Source: UBA3537 sp964219345 (GTDB lineage: Bacteria; Bacteroidota; Bacteroidia; Flavobacteriales; Flavobacteriaceae). From it: a stretch of DNA of 64,000 bases. Made by a program: the position numbers and the translations under genes. Location of the stretch: contig CAXPPN010000047.1 in NCBI GenBank assembly GCA_964219345.1, forward strand, positions 1-64,000, given 5' to 3'. How positions within the stretch are numbered: the stretch's first letter is position 1; each line of letters opens with the position of its first letter. The notes under the pieces are model-generated. The model had not been told where the DNA came from, made no database searches, and saw only the letters and a list, made by a program, of their open reading frames with translations. Shown here piece by piece: positions 26,293-34,392 of the stretch.

Positions 26293-27363
26293 ATGCAAGG
26301 ATTAACAGCATTGGCATTCCAAAAATTTAAACAAAACTATTTGGGAATGGCTAGTGTTTTTTTTGTAATTTTTGTGGGATTTGTTTCAATTTTCGCCTAT
26401 GTATTAGCACCTGATACCACTCAATATGCAAATCAAATGCATTTGAGTATTCATTCCAAACCACCAGGATTTAGTGTTCAAATGCTTGTTCAACCCAATC
26501 CAAATAAAAGTCTTCAAAATAAATTCGATAAAATTTTTTTCGGTTCAAAATTCCCTGATAAACAACAGCCCATTTCGAGTTATAGAATAGAAACAGACCA
26601 ATTGATATACACACCTTATGAGGCGAAAAATATTCAAGGTATACAGCAATCTATTGATTACTCCAAAAATTCAAAACTTTTTGTAGAAAATAAAACCTTT
26701 TATTTGGGAACGGATAATTATGGTAGAGATGTTTTAAGTCGGTTATTAGTTGGTGCTCGAATTTCTTTTTTTATAGGTTTTGTTGCTGTTTTTATTTCAT
26801 TGATAATTGGATTATTTTTAGGTAGTATTTCGGGTTATTTTGGAGGAAAAATAGATAATGCTATTATGTTTTTAATTAATGTAGCATGGTCTATTCCAAC
26901 GCTTTTATTGGTGATTGCTATAACTTTAGCGCTTGGCAAGGGCTATTGGCAGGTTTTTATAGCAGTAGGTCTAACGATGTGGGTAGAAGTGGCAAGAGTT
27001 GTACGAGGCGAGGTGATGAGCGTAAAAGAACAACAATATATAACCGCTGCTCGAGCTTTGGGGTATACAGATTTTAGAATTATTTTTAAGCATATTCTTC
27101 CTAATATTATGACCCCTGTTATTGTAATTTCTGCGGCAAATTTTGCTGCTGCAATTCTTATAGAAAGCGGACTTAGTTTTTTAGGAATAGGAGCACAACC
27201 CCCAATGTCCAGTTGGGGCGCTATGATTAAAACCCACTATAACGACATTGTTTTGGGTCAACCCTATTTGGCTATAATTCCAGGACTTTGTATTATGAGT
27301 CTTGTAATGGCTTTTATGCTTATGGGAAATACCCTAAGAGATGCATTGGATGTTAAGGCTTAG
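26293..27363 (+). CDS. ABC transporter permease, OppC/DppC-like
   Basis: The 356-residue protein has an N-terminal span (about 17-38), a large periplasmic insertion (about 45-140) unusual in size for OppC, then five spans of the binding-protein-dependent transport domain with the EAA-like loop EQQYITAARALGYTDFRIIFKHILPNI and the end SFLGIGAQPPMSSWGAMI. It should pair with an OppB-like permease and two ATPases to move peptides, but none is in the window. It lies 11 bases after the Prc-like protease, so the two are probably co-transcribed. Confidence 0.87.
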   Translation: MQGLTALAFQKFKQNYLGMASVFFVIFVGFVSIFAYVLAPDTTQYANQMHLSIHSKPPGFSVQMLVQPNPNKSLQNKFDKIFFGSKFPDKQQPISSYRIETDQLIYTPYEAKNIQGIQQSIDYSKNSKLFVENKTFYLGTDNYGRDVLSRLLVGARISFFIGFVAVFISLIIGLFLGSISGYFGGKIDNAIMFLINVAWSIPTLLLVIAITLALGKGYWQVFIAVGLTMWVEVARVVRGEVMSVKEQQYITAARALGYTDFRIIFKHILPNIMTPVIVISAANFAAAILIESGLSFLGIGAQPPMSSWGAMIKTHYNDIVLGQPYLAIIPGLCIMSLVMAFMLMGNTLRDALDVKA

Positions 27364-27368
27364 ATAAT

Positions 27369-27905
27369 TTATTTTTTTGCTTGAGGTGGATATTTCGACA
27401 TAATAGAGGTTACAAATTCTCTAATACGCTCTTCCTTACGATCCATTCTGGAGGTTAAATAACCTTGTCCAATACCTTGCCAAACAAGTTCTTTTTTATT
27501 GGCATCTATCAAATCAATAAATAGTGTCCCTCGAGATGAATTGGTTACATTGGTTTGATTCCAGCCCATCATTGGACCCCAACCCCAGCCCCAACCCCAG
27601 CCGTACATGCCAAAGTTTTGATTGTAAACATTTACTTCTTGACGTTCTTTTGTAAAAATATTCACCAATAAATCGGGGGTTTTAGATTTTGTAAATCCTT
27701 TAGCTAACAGTTCAGATTCAATGGCACGTAAAATTCTACGCTTGTCCAAATCACTAATTTCTGCCTTGTCTATACCATCTTTGAAAAAAGCAAAAGTTTT
27801 ATAGGAGTTAAAGTCCGCAGAACGATCATAATCTGCAGCCACTCGAACAGAGTCACAAGACGTACTAATAAGTACTATAAACAGGAGTAATAAAAGACGT
27901 TTCAT
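27369..27905 (-). CDS. DUF4136 lipoprotein
   Basis: The 178-residue protein has a lipoprotein signal (LIVLISTSC17) and matches the DUF4136 pattern: VAADYDRSADFNSYKTFAF near the N-terminus and the C-terminal LFIDLIDANKKELVWQGIGQGYL. A glycine/tryptophan tract (GWGWGWGWG, about 106-114), encoded by a 12-bp tandem repeat, lies in the middle. It is tail-to-tail with the permease gene with a 5-base gap. Function is unknown; a role in the outer-membrane periphery is assumed from the lipid anchor. Confidence 0.87.
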   Translation of the reverse strand: MKRLLLLLFIVLISTSCDSVRVAADYDRSADFNSYKTFAFFKDGIDKAEISDLDKRRILRAIESELLAKGFTKSKTPDLLVNIFTKERQEVNVYNQNFGMYGWGWGWGWGPMMGWNQTNVTNSSRGTLFIDLIDANKKELVWQGIGQGYLTSRMDRKEERIREFVTSIMSKYPPQAKK

Positions 27906-27922
27906 AAAAGTGTAGTTTTAAG

Positions 27923-29917
27923 TTAAAATGAATTAAAAAGAGTGTCATCAACACTATTAGGAATTGTAACTTTTAGGTTTGGTTCTTCTTCCATTGCTCG
28001 TTTTATTGCAAAAATTGCACCGTTGTTGCGTGCCCAATTTCGCCTAGCAATACCATTATTAACATCCCAAAATAACATAGATTTCAATTTTCTTTCTGAT
28101 GCTTTAGAACCATCAAGAACCATACCAAAGCCACCATTTATAACTTCGCCCCAGCCAACCCCTCCGCCATTGTGTATGCTAACCCAAGTGGCGCCTCTAA
28201 AACTATCACCAATTACATTTTGAATAGCCATATCAGCAGTATATTTAGATCCGTCATAAATATTACTTGTTTCTCTAAAAGGCGAGTCTGTTCCAGAAAC
28301 ATCATGGTGATCACGACCAAGAATTATTGAGCCAATTTTTCCTTCTGCAATTGCTGAATTGAATGCAGAGGCTATTTTTATTCGACCCTCGGCATCAGCA
28401 TACAAAATTCGGGCTTGTGACCCAACAACCAAGTTATTGGTTTGTGCGCCTTTTATCCATTGTATATTATCCTGCATTTGTTGTTGGATTTCTGGCGGTG
28501 AAGTCGCTTGAATTTTTTCCAAAACTTCACAAGCAATAGCATCTGTTTTTGCTAAATCTTCGGGTGTTCCACTTGCGCAAACCCAACGAAAAGGGCCAAA
28601 ACCATAATCGAAGCACATTGGTCCCATGATGTCTTGAACATAGCTCGGGTATATAAAATCTTCTAGATTTTCTTTTAAAATTTCTGCACCTGCACGAGAA
28701 GCTTCCAACAAAAAAGCATTTCCATAATCAAAGAAGTAAGTACCTTTATCTGTATGTTTTTTTATAATAGAGGCATGACGTAATAGACTCTCTTGTACCT
28801 TCTCTTTAAACAAATTTGGTCTTTCATTCATCATTTTATTGGCGTCTTCAAATGACATTCCAACAGGGTAATATCCTCCTGCCCAAGGATTATGCAATGA
28901 GGTTTGATCACTTCCAATGTCTACATAAATACCAGCATCAAAAAATGCTTCCCATACATCAATAACGTTACCTTGATAGGCGATAGATACAATTTCTTTG
29001 TCTTGTTGTGCTATTTTTACCCGCTCAATTAATTCTTCTACAGATGAATACACTTCATCAACCCAACCTTGTGAGTGTCTTGTTTGCGTTGCTTTTGGGT
29101 TGACTTCAGCACAAATGGTAATGCACTTTGCAATATTTCCAGCTTTTGGCTGAGCACCACTCATACCACCCAATCCAGCGGTTAAAAAAATATGTCCTTC
29201 GGGGCTTTTTTTTATTTTTCTAAATGCATTGAGCACCGTAATGGTGGTTCCATGAACAATACCTTGTGGGCCAATATACATATAACTCCCTGCTGTCATT
29301 TGCCCATATTGTGTTACTCCTAAAGCATTGAATTTTTCCCAATCGTCTGGTTTTGAATAATTTGGGATCATCATGCCATTGGTGACCACAACTCTTGGCG
29401 CTTCTTTGTGAGATGGAAACAGACCCATAGGATGTCCAGAGTACATCACCAATGTTTGTTCATCGTTCATTTCGGATAAATATTTCATGGTGAGTCTATA
29501 TTGCGCCCAATTGGAAAATACACCTCCATTACCGCCATATGTAATCAGTTCGTGGGGATGTTGTGCTACGGCATCATCCAAATTATTTTGAATCATCAGC
29601 ATAATAGCAGCGGCATGTTTGCTTTTTGCTGGATAGTTGTCTATTGGGCGGGCATAGATTTTATGGTCTGGCCTAAAGCGATACATATAAATACGCCCAT
29701 AAGTTTCAAGCTCTTTTTTAAATTCTTTTAAAAGAATGGCATGAAATTTTTTATCGAAATAGCGTAGAGCATTTTTTAAAGCTAGCTTTTGTTCTTCTTT
29801 GTTTAAAATTGCTTTTCTTTTTGGAGCATGATTGTAGGTTGGGTCAAAAGGTTTTAAAGATGGCAACTCATTTGGAATGCCCTCTTTTATTTCTTCTTGA
29901 AAAGTTTTAGTGTTCAT
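27923..29917 (-). CDS. hutU: urocanate hydratase
   Basis: Urocanase converts urocanate to imidazolone propionate in histidine breakdown, using bound NAD+. I chose the ATG at 29917 (MNTKTFQEEIKEGIPNELP), because the longer frame reaches into the upstream DUF5522 gene. The 664-residue protein has the NAD-binding GLGGMSGAQPKAG and the active-site region MCFDYGFGPFRWVCASG, and ends with VSIHNGGGVGWGEVINGGFGMV. Length fits the longer urocanases (about 660-680). No other hut genes (hutH, hutI, hutG) are in the window, so the pathway must be spread over the genome. Confidence 0.95.
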   Translation of the reverse strand: MNTKTFQEEIKEGIPNELPSLKPFDPTYNHAPKRKAILNKEEQKLALKNALRYFDKKFHAILLKEFKKELETYGRIYMYRFRPDHKIYARPIDNYPAKSKHAAAIMLMIQNNLDDAVAQHPHELITYGGNGGVFSNWAQYRLTMKYLSEMNDEQTLVMYSGHPMGLFPSHKEAPRVVVTNGMMIPNYSKPDDWEKFNALGVTQYGQMTAGSYMYIGPQGIVHGTTITVLNAFRKIKKSPEGHIFLTAGLGGMSGAQPKAGNIAKCITICAEVNPKATQTRHSQGWVDEVYSSVEELIERVKIAQQDKEIVSIAYQGNVIDVWEAFFDAGIYVDIGSDQTSLHNPWAGGYYPVGMSFEDANKMMNERPNLFKEKVQESLLRHASIIKKHTDKGTYFFDYGNAFLLEASRAGAEILKENLEDFIYPSYVQDIMGPMCFDYGFGPFRWVCASGTPEDLAKTDAIACEVLEKIQATSPPEIQQQMQDNIQWIKGAQTNNLVVGSQARILYADAEGRIKIASAFNSAIAEGKIGSIILGRDHHDVSGTDSPFRETSNIYDGSKYTADMAIQNVIGDSFRGATWVSIHNGGGVGWGEVINGGFGMVLDGSKASERKLKSMLFWDVNNGIARRNWARNNGAIFAIKRAMEEEPNLKVTIPNSVDDTLFNSF

Positions 29918-29921
29918 AATC

Positions 29922-30086
29922 TTAATTTTGAATACGTTTTGATGTGTTGTATCCATAGGGGCAATGCTTACAATTACTCTCACAACAATATCCTCGCTTT
30001 AGGTGGTATTGTTCTGTAAAACAGCGATAACCTTGTGGTGTCATATAAAAATCACCTTCTTCAATTGGGGGATTACGTTTCATCAT
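29922..30086 (-). CDS. DUF5522-type cysteine-rich small protein, 54 residues
   Basis: The frame runs leftward from ATG at 30086 (a second ATG follows immediately) to TAA at 29922, and its stop is 4 bases before the hutU start. The product MMKRNPPIEEGDFYMTPQG... contains FTEQYHLKRGYCC and CKHCPYGY, a conserved Cys-rich pattern (CC-x3-C-x2-C) that I recall as DUF5522, found in many Bacteroidota. The four Cys residues could bind a metal. It is probably co-transcribed with hutU. Function is not known. Confidence 0.8.
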   Translation of the reverse strand: MMKRNPPIEEGDFYMTPQGYRCFTEQYHLKRGYCCESNCKHCPYGYNTSKRIQN

Positions 30087-30089
30087 TAA

Positions 30090-30111
30090 CAAATATAATG
30101 TAATTTTACAT
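30090..30111 (-). promoter_or_regulatory. -7 element plus palindromic operator candidate upstream of DUF5522-hutU
   Basis: TATATTTG (30090-30097, minus strand) fits the -7 consensus, 4 bases before the ATG. Directly upstream is the near-palindrome ATGTAATTTTACAT (30098-30111). The reverse complement of its first 13 bases occurs exactly upstream of the lrp-like gene (41706-41718). An Lrp-type regulator could act here on histidine breakdown genes. The very short leader is unusual, so the true start may differ. Confidence 0.45.
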
Positions 30112-30188
30112 ACTAATTATTTGCTTTTTTTAAGGGTAAAATACTTTAGAGATTTAGTATTTTTACATATCAGGTTTTTTAGTTATTC

Positions 30189-31079
30189 ATGTTAAATTTT
30201 CAGAAAGTCCAAAACATAAAATTGAATTCTCAAGTTTCTATAAAGCCTGAGTATAAAATTCATGAAACGGTTTCTGGTAATAAATTCAGAAAATTAAAAT
30301 ATAATTTAAAAGAACTCCAAGAAAGAGCTTCTGTTGGGATTTTAACTTTTGGAGGCGCATTTTCTAATCATATTGCAGCTACGGCTGCTGCTGGGCAATT
30401 ACTAAACATTCCAACAGTTGGAGTTATAAGAGGAGAGGAGTTGGTAACAGAGATTGAAACCAATCCAACATTGGCCTATGCCAAATCTTGTGGGATGAAG
30501 TTTGAGTTTGTTAGTCGATCGTTATACAGGCAAAAAACAGAAAGTTCTTACATTAACAACCTTCAAAAAAAATATCCGAAATATTACATCATACCAGAGG
30601 GGGGAACAAATGATTTGGCTGTAATGGGCTGTGAGGAAATTTTATCAGAATTTGATAAAGAATTTGATGTTATTTGTTGTGCGGTAGGGACTGGGGGAAC
30701 AATTTCTGGTCTTATAAATTCAAGTTTACCAACACAAAAAATAATTGGCTTTCCAGCCTTGAAAGGTGCATTTTTAAACGAAGATATTTGTAAATTTGCG
30801 ACGCAGTCCAATTGGGAGTTATGTAATGACTATCATTTTGGAGGTTATGCAAAAGTGAATTCAGATTTAATTCATTTTATAAATAACTTTAAAAAAGAAT
30901 TTAAAATTCCACTCGATCCAGTGTATACTGGTAAAATGATGTTTGGTATTTTTGATTTGATTCAAAAAGGTGTTTTTTCTACATCTGCAAAAATATTGGC
31001 AATTCATACAGGCGGATTACAGGGTATTGAAGGCATGAATCGCCAATTGAGACAAAAAAGAATGGAATTGATTTTTTAG
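30189..31079 (+). CDS. PLP-dependent ACC deaminase / D-cysteine desulfhydrase-like enzyme
   Basis: The 296-residue protein belongs to the tryptophan-synthase-beta fold type. SGNKFRKLKYNL (about 30-41) holds the Lys that binds PLP, LTFGGAFSNHIAATAAAG (about 53-70) is the substrate loop, and VGTGGTISGL (about 164-173) binds the phosphate. These features place it with 1-aminocyclopropane-1-carboxylate deaminases and D-cysteine desulfhydrases. Which substrate it takes cannot be read here. It sits 3 bases ahead of a glucosaminidase gene and is divergent from the hutU unit. Confidence 0.87.
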   Translation: MLNFQKVQNIKLNSQVSIKPEYKIHETVSGNKFRKLKYNLKELQERASVGILTFGGAFSNHIAATAAAGQLLNIPTVGVIRGEELVTEIETNPTLAYAKSCGMKFEFVSRSLYRQKTESSYINNLQKKYPKYYIIPEGGTNDLAVMGCEEILSEFDKEFDVICCAVGTGGTISGLINSSLPTQKIIGFPALKGAFLNEDICKFATQSNWELCNDYHFGGYAKVNSDLIHFINNFKKEFKIPLDPVYTGKMMFGIFDLIQKGVFSTSAKILAIHTGGLQGIEGMNRQLRQKRMELIF

Positions 31080-31082
31080 AAT

Positions 31083-31856
31083 ATGAAAAAAATTGTAGGA
31101 TTGTTATTGGTATGTGTTGTGTTGTCGAGTTGTGGTGCTCGCAAAAAAGCAAACCAAAAAAAAGAGGTTAGAGTAGAAGTCAATATTCCAACTAGAGAAA
31201 CCCCAGACCCCTCTACAGTTGTTATCAAACCCACCTACAATTCTACAACAGAGTATATTGCATTTTTTAAGGCTGTAGCTATTCATGAAATGAAACTTTA
31301 TGGCATACCAGCAAGTATTACTTTGGCGCAAGGAATTTTAGAATCCGGATCTGGCAGAGGCCGTCTTGCAAGAGATGCTAATAATCATTTTGGGATTAAA
31401 TGCCATGATTGGACAGGTCCGAGAGTGTACCACGATGACGATAGAGCTCAGGAGTGTTTTAGAAAATATAATGACCCTAATCAATCCTACAGAGATCACT
31501 CTTTGTTTTTAGCTAAAAGAAAACGCTATGCAAACCTATTTAAACACAAGCCAACTGATTATAAAGCATGGGCAAGAGGTTTAAAAAAGGCAGGGTATGC
31601 TACCGATCCAAAATACCCTCAAAAACTAATCAGTCTTATAGAACGTTATGAATTGTATCAATATGATATTTTTGACAAAAAAAGACGTTCTCAAAATCAA
31701 CAACCCTATAACGAAAAGCATATTGTTATAAAGGGGGATACTTTGTATTCAATTTCCAAAAGATATGGGATCTCAGTTGAACGTTTAAAGACATTAAATA
31801 AATTAAACTCCAATGCTTTAAGTATTGGTCAAACCCTTATCGTTACATCAAATTAA
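31083..31856 (+). CDS. glucosaminidase-domain lipoprotein with LysM
   Basis: The 257-residue protein has a lipoprotein signal (LLVCVVLSSC17GA), a linker, a mannosyl-glycoprotein endo-beta-N-acetylglucosaminidase-like domain (about 60-200, with GIPASITLAQGILESGSGRGRLA carrying the likely catalytic Glu), and one C-terminal LysM domain (about 212-256: VIKGDTLYSISKRYGISVERL). It would hydrolyse peptidoglycan glycan strands while anchored to the outer membrane. The start is 3 bases after the upstream stop, so the gene is operonic. Confidence 0.9.
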   Translation: MKKIVGLLLVCVVLSSCGARKKANQKKEVRVEVNIPTRETPDPSTVVIKPTYNSTTEYIAFFKAVAIHEMKLYGIPASITLAQGILESGSGRGRLARDANNHFGIKCHDWTGPRVYHDDDRAQECFRKYNDPNQSYRDHSLFLAKRKRYANLFKHKPTDYKAWARGLKKAGYATDPKYPQKLISLIERYELYQYDIFDKKRRSQNQQPYNEKHIVIKGDTLYSISKRYGISVERLKTLNKLNSNALSIGQTLIVTSN

Positions 31857-31860
31857 ATCT

Positions 31861-33147
31861 ATGAAATACCAACGCAGTAGTCAATTGTTTAAAGAAGCCA
31901 ATATTGCTATACCTGGTGGGGTAAACTCGCCAGTACGTGCATTTAAGGCTGTGGGGGGTACACCAATATTTGTTAAAAAAGCCAAAGGCGCATATCTGTA
32001 TGACGAAGACGGAAACCGGTTAATTGATTATATCAATTCTTGGGGTCCAATGATTTTAGGGCATGCCTACAAGCCCGTTGTGGATGCAGTTGTAGACAAA
32101 GCAAAAAAAGGAACTTCATTCGGAATGCCAACTGAAATTGAAACAAAAATTGCAGAACTGGCCGTCTCAATGGTTCCTAATATTGATAAAATTCGATTTG
32201 TGAATTCTGGAACAGAAGCCTGTATGAGTGCTGTTCGATTGGCGCGTGGATTTACAGGAAAAGAGAAAATTATAAAATTTGCAGGATGTTATCATGGGCA
32301 TTCCGATTCTTTTTTGATACAAGCGGGTAGTGGTGCTGTCACTTTTGGAAGTCCTAATAGCCCTGGAGTGACCCAAGGAACTGCCAAAGACACATTGCTT
32401 GCACCATATAATAATTTGGAAGCTGTAAAAAATATCTTTGAAGCCAACCCCAATGAAATTGCAGCCATAATTGTTGAACCAGTAGCAGGGAACATGGGAT
32501 GCATTCCACCTGTTGATGGATTTTTAGAAGGCCTTCGTAATTTGTGTAATGTGCATCAAGCTGTTCTTATTTTTGACGAAGTAATGACTGGTTTTCGATT
32601 GGCCAAAGGGGGTGTTCAAGAACTTTTTGGTACAAAAGCAGACATCGTTTGTTTTGGAAAAGTCATAGGAGGAGGATTGCCAGTAGGTGCTTTTGCTGCA
32701 CGAAAAGAAATCATGAGTCATTTAGCACCTGAAGGACCGGTTTATCAGGCTGGAACATTGAGTGGAAACCCATTGGCAATGGCAGCAGGCTATGCACTTT
32801 TAAATGTTTTGGATACGGATGCTGAGCTGTATGAACGTCTTGAAAAGAAAACAGCATACCTGCACCAAGGAATTTCTAAAGCATTAACAAACAATAACAT
32901 AAAGCACACTATAAACAGATTAGGCTCAATGATTTCTGTACATTTTTCGGAAACTCCAGTTGTGGATTTTAAAACAGCCACCCAAGGAAACAATGAACAC
33001 TTTAAAGCATTTTTTCATGGTATGCTAGATGCAGGAGTTTACATTGCTCCTAGTGCTTTTGAGAGTTGGTTTATAACAGATGCCTTAACTTATGCTGATT
33101 TGGATTTTACCATAGCTGCTGTTGAAACTGTAGTGAGTGGATGGTAG
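31861..33147 (+). CDS. hemL: glutamate-1-semialdehyde 2,1-aminomutase
   Basis: HemL makes 5-aminolevulinate from glutamate-1-semialdehyde in heme synthesis. I use the ATG at 31861 (MKYQRSSQLFKEA), 5 bases after the preceding stop; upstream in-frame codons belong to the glucosaminidase gene. The 428-residue PLP enzyme has IPGGVNSPVRAF (about 19-30), the cofactor-binding FVNSGTEACMSAVRLAR, the DEVMTGFR block, and CFGKVIGGGLPVGAF with the PLP Lys. Length is typical. Confidence 0.96.
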   Translation: MKYQRSSQLFKEANIAIPGGVNSPVRAFKAVGGTPIFVKKAKGAYLYDEDGNRLIDYINSWGPMILGHAYKPVVDAVVDKAKKGTSFGMPTEIETKIAELAVSMVPNIDKIRFVNSGTEACMSAVRLARGFTGKEKIIKFAGCYHGHSDSFLIQAGSGAVTFGSPNSPGVTQGTAKDTLLAPYNNLEAVKNIFEANPNEIAAIIVEPVAGNMGCIPPVDGFLEGLRNLCNVHQAVLIFDEVMTGFRLAKGGVQELFGTKADIVCFGKVIGGGLPVGAFAARKEIMSHLAPEGPVYQAGTLSGNPLAMAAGYALLNVLDTDAELYERLEKKTAYLHQGISKALTNNNIKHTINRLGSMISVHFSETPVVDFKTATQGNNEHFKAFFHGMLDAGVYIAPSAFESWFITDALTYADLDFTIAAVETVVSGW

Positions 33148-33179
33148 TGAATATTATAAAAACTGAAATAAATTTTTTT

Positions 33180-33566
33180 TTAGTTTTTATTTTTTAACAT
33201 TAAATAATTAATTCCATTAACTTCTTTGAGTATAATTATCATTTCAAAAAAACCCTTATGAACGGTGTTTTTTTGAGTTCCACACCAATATAATTGATTA
33301 AAACTTTCTATAGATTCATTATTAATTAATCCAATGCAACTTTCATCTGGTAATCCAGAGTCAAATCCAAATTTTTCAAAATCAATATATGGTGTTCTTT
33401 GATTTGAGTTTAGAGTACCTATTGTTTTATCGCTGATTTTTAAGTTTTCGATGTCAAAACCTGTTGTATTTTCAAATTTTACTTGTAAATCACTTATTTC
33501 TTCTCTTTCTGTACATCCAACAGTTATTAGCAATAAACAAAGTAATATGATTTTTAAAAATCTCAT
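33180..33566 (-). CDS. hypothetical lipoprotein
   Basis: From the ATG at 33566 the product is 128 residues with a clear lipobox (LLITVGC18TE); a start four codons earlier is possible. The mature part is short, with two Cys (CIGLI and YWCGT) that could pair. No family is recognised. It is convergent with hemL and shares direction with the PAS gene, 19 bases downstream of it, so the two are probably co-transcribed. Confidence 0.65.
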   Translation of the reverse strand: MRFLKIILLCLLLITVGCTEREEISDLQVKFENTTGFDIENLKISDKTIGTLNSNQRTPYIDFEKFGFDSGLPDESCIGLINNESIESFNQLYWCGTQKNTVHKGFFEMIIILKEVNGINYLMLKNKN

Positions 33567-33584
33567 ATTTAAGTTCAATAAAAA

Positions 33585-34166
33585 TTATTGTAAAACCTCT
33601 CTTTCTAAAGCCATAAAGTGTGTGGTTTTTCTTGCTTTGTTGTAAAGTGGAAAAATATGTACTTCGCAGTTATAGATAGATTTGTTTTTTCGATAATTAA
33701 TGAGTGTTGTTTTGAAGGGTTTGTTTTCTTTTAGCTTTATTTCAATTTCTGCTTTCTTTCTTTTAGAAGTCTTTGGGCCTTGCAAAAACCCTGCTGTTTT
33801 TTCTAACGCTTCTTTTTTGGTGTAACCTGTCATATTGGTAAAGCCATCATTAACCCACTTGATGTTTTTATTTTTATCCGTTAGAATAATTGAACTAAAA
33901 TCAACGGATTTGAATAGTGTTTCAATATTATTTTTCCAACTATGTTTTCTAGCAAAATTTTTTATTTTTTTTAAATCCATACATTTTTTAGATGTATTTA
34001 ATTTTTTAAAATAATGGTCACTAAACATGTCCCAACTAATAAGGGGCATCAACTTAGAGCAATTGTCTTCCATTGTGTTGCTACTGATTTTATGATCAAA
34101 ATTTTTGGAGTTTTTGCCAGAGAGATAAATGTCTAGGCACATCATTTTATTGAGGTCTTGTTTCAT
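33585..34166 (-). CDS. PAS-domain protein
   Basis: The 193-residue protein has a poorly conserved N-terminal region (about 1-75) and one PAS domain (about 85-190): SSIILTDKNKNIKWVNDGFTNMTGYTKKEALEKTAGFLQGPKTS, then the N-terminal part of the last strands. The GFLQGPKT segment resembles the LOV flavin-binding signature (NCRFLQG), but there is no Cys there, so it is probably not photoactive. No kinase, cyclase or HTH output domain is attached. It may be a single-domain signalling partner. Ligand and partner are unknown. Confidence 0.78.
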   Translation of the reverse strand: MKQDLNKMMCLDIYLSGKNSKNFDHKISSNTMEDNCSKLMPLISWDMFSDHYFKKLNTSKKCMDLKKIKNFARKHSWKNNIETLFKSVDFSSIILTDKNKNIKWVNDGFTNMTGYTKKEALEKTAGFLQGPKTSKRKKAEIEIKLKENKPFKTTLINYRKNKSIYNCEVHIFPLYNKARKTTHFMALEREVLQ

Positions 34167-34331
34167 AGCATTTAGGTTAAGTTTAAAATAGTTTAGATAA
34201 AGATAGCATCAAATAGTGTGCCTATCATTAAAAATCTAATCTTAATTCAAAAATTTTAGCTTGTTTTTTTATGTTTTAAATATAGAATTGGGGTTATATT
34301 CTATGGCAATTTACAAAAAAAAATAAATAAA

Positions 34332-34360
34332 AAAAGCGGCTTCCAAATGAAGCCGCTTTT
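34332..34360. terminator. terminator downstream of the glutamine synthetase gene
   Basis: AAAAGCGGCTT (34332-34342) pairs with AAGCCGCTTTT (34350-34360) around a 7-base loop. Read leftward it follows the glnA stop by 33 bases and continues into a T-rich stretch, so it mainly ends the glutamine synthetase transcript. Confidence 0.85.
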
Positions 34361-34392
34361 ATAAATTGAAAAATTTCAATTCCTAATTCAAA

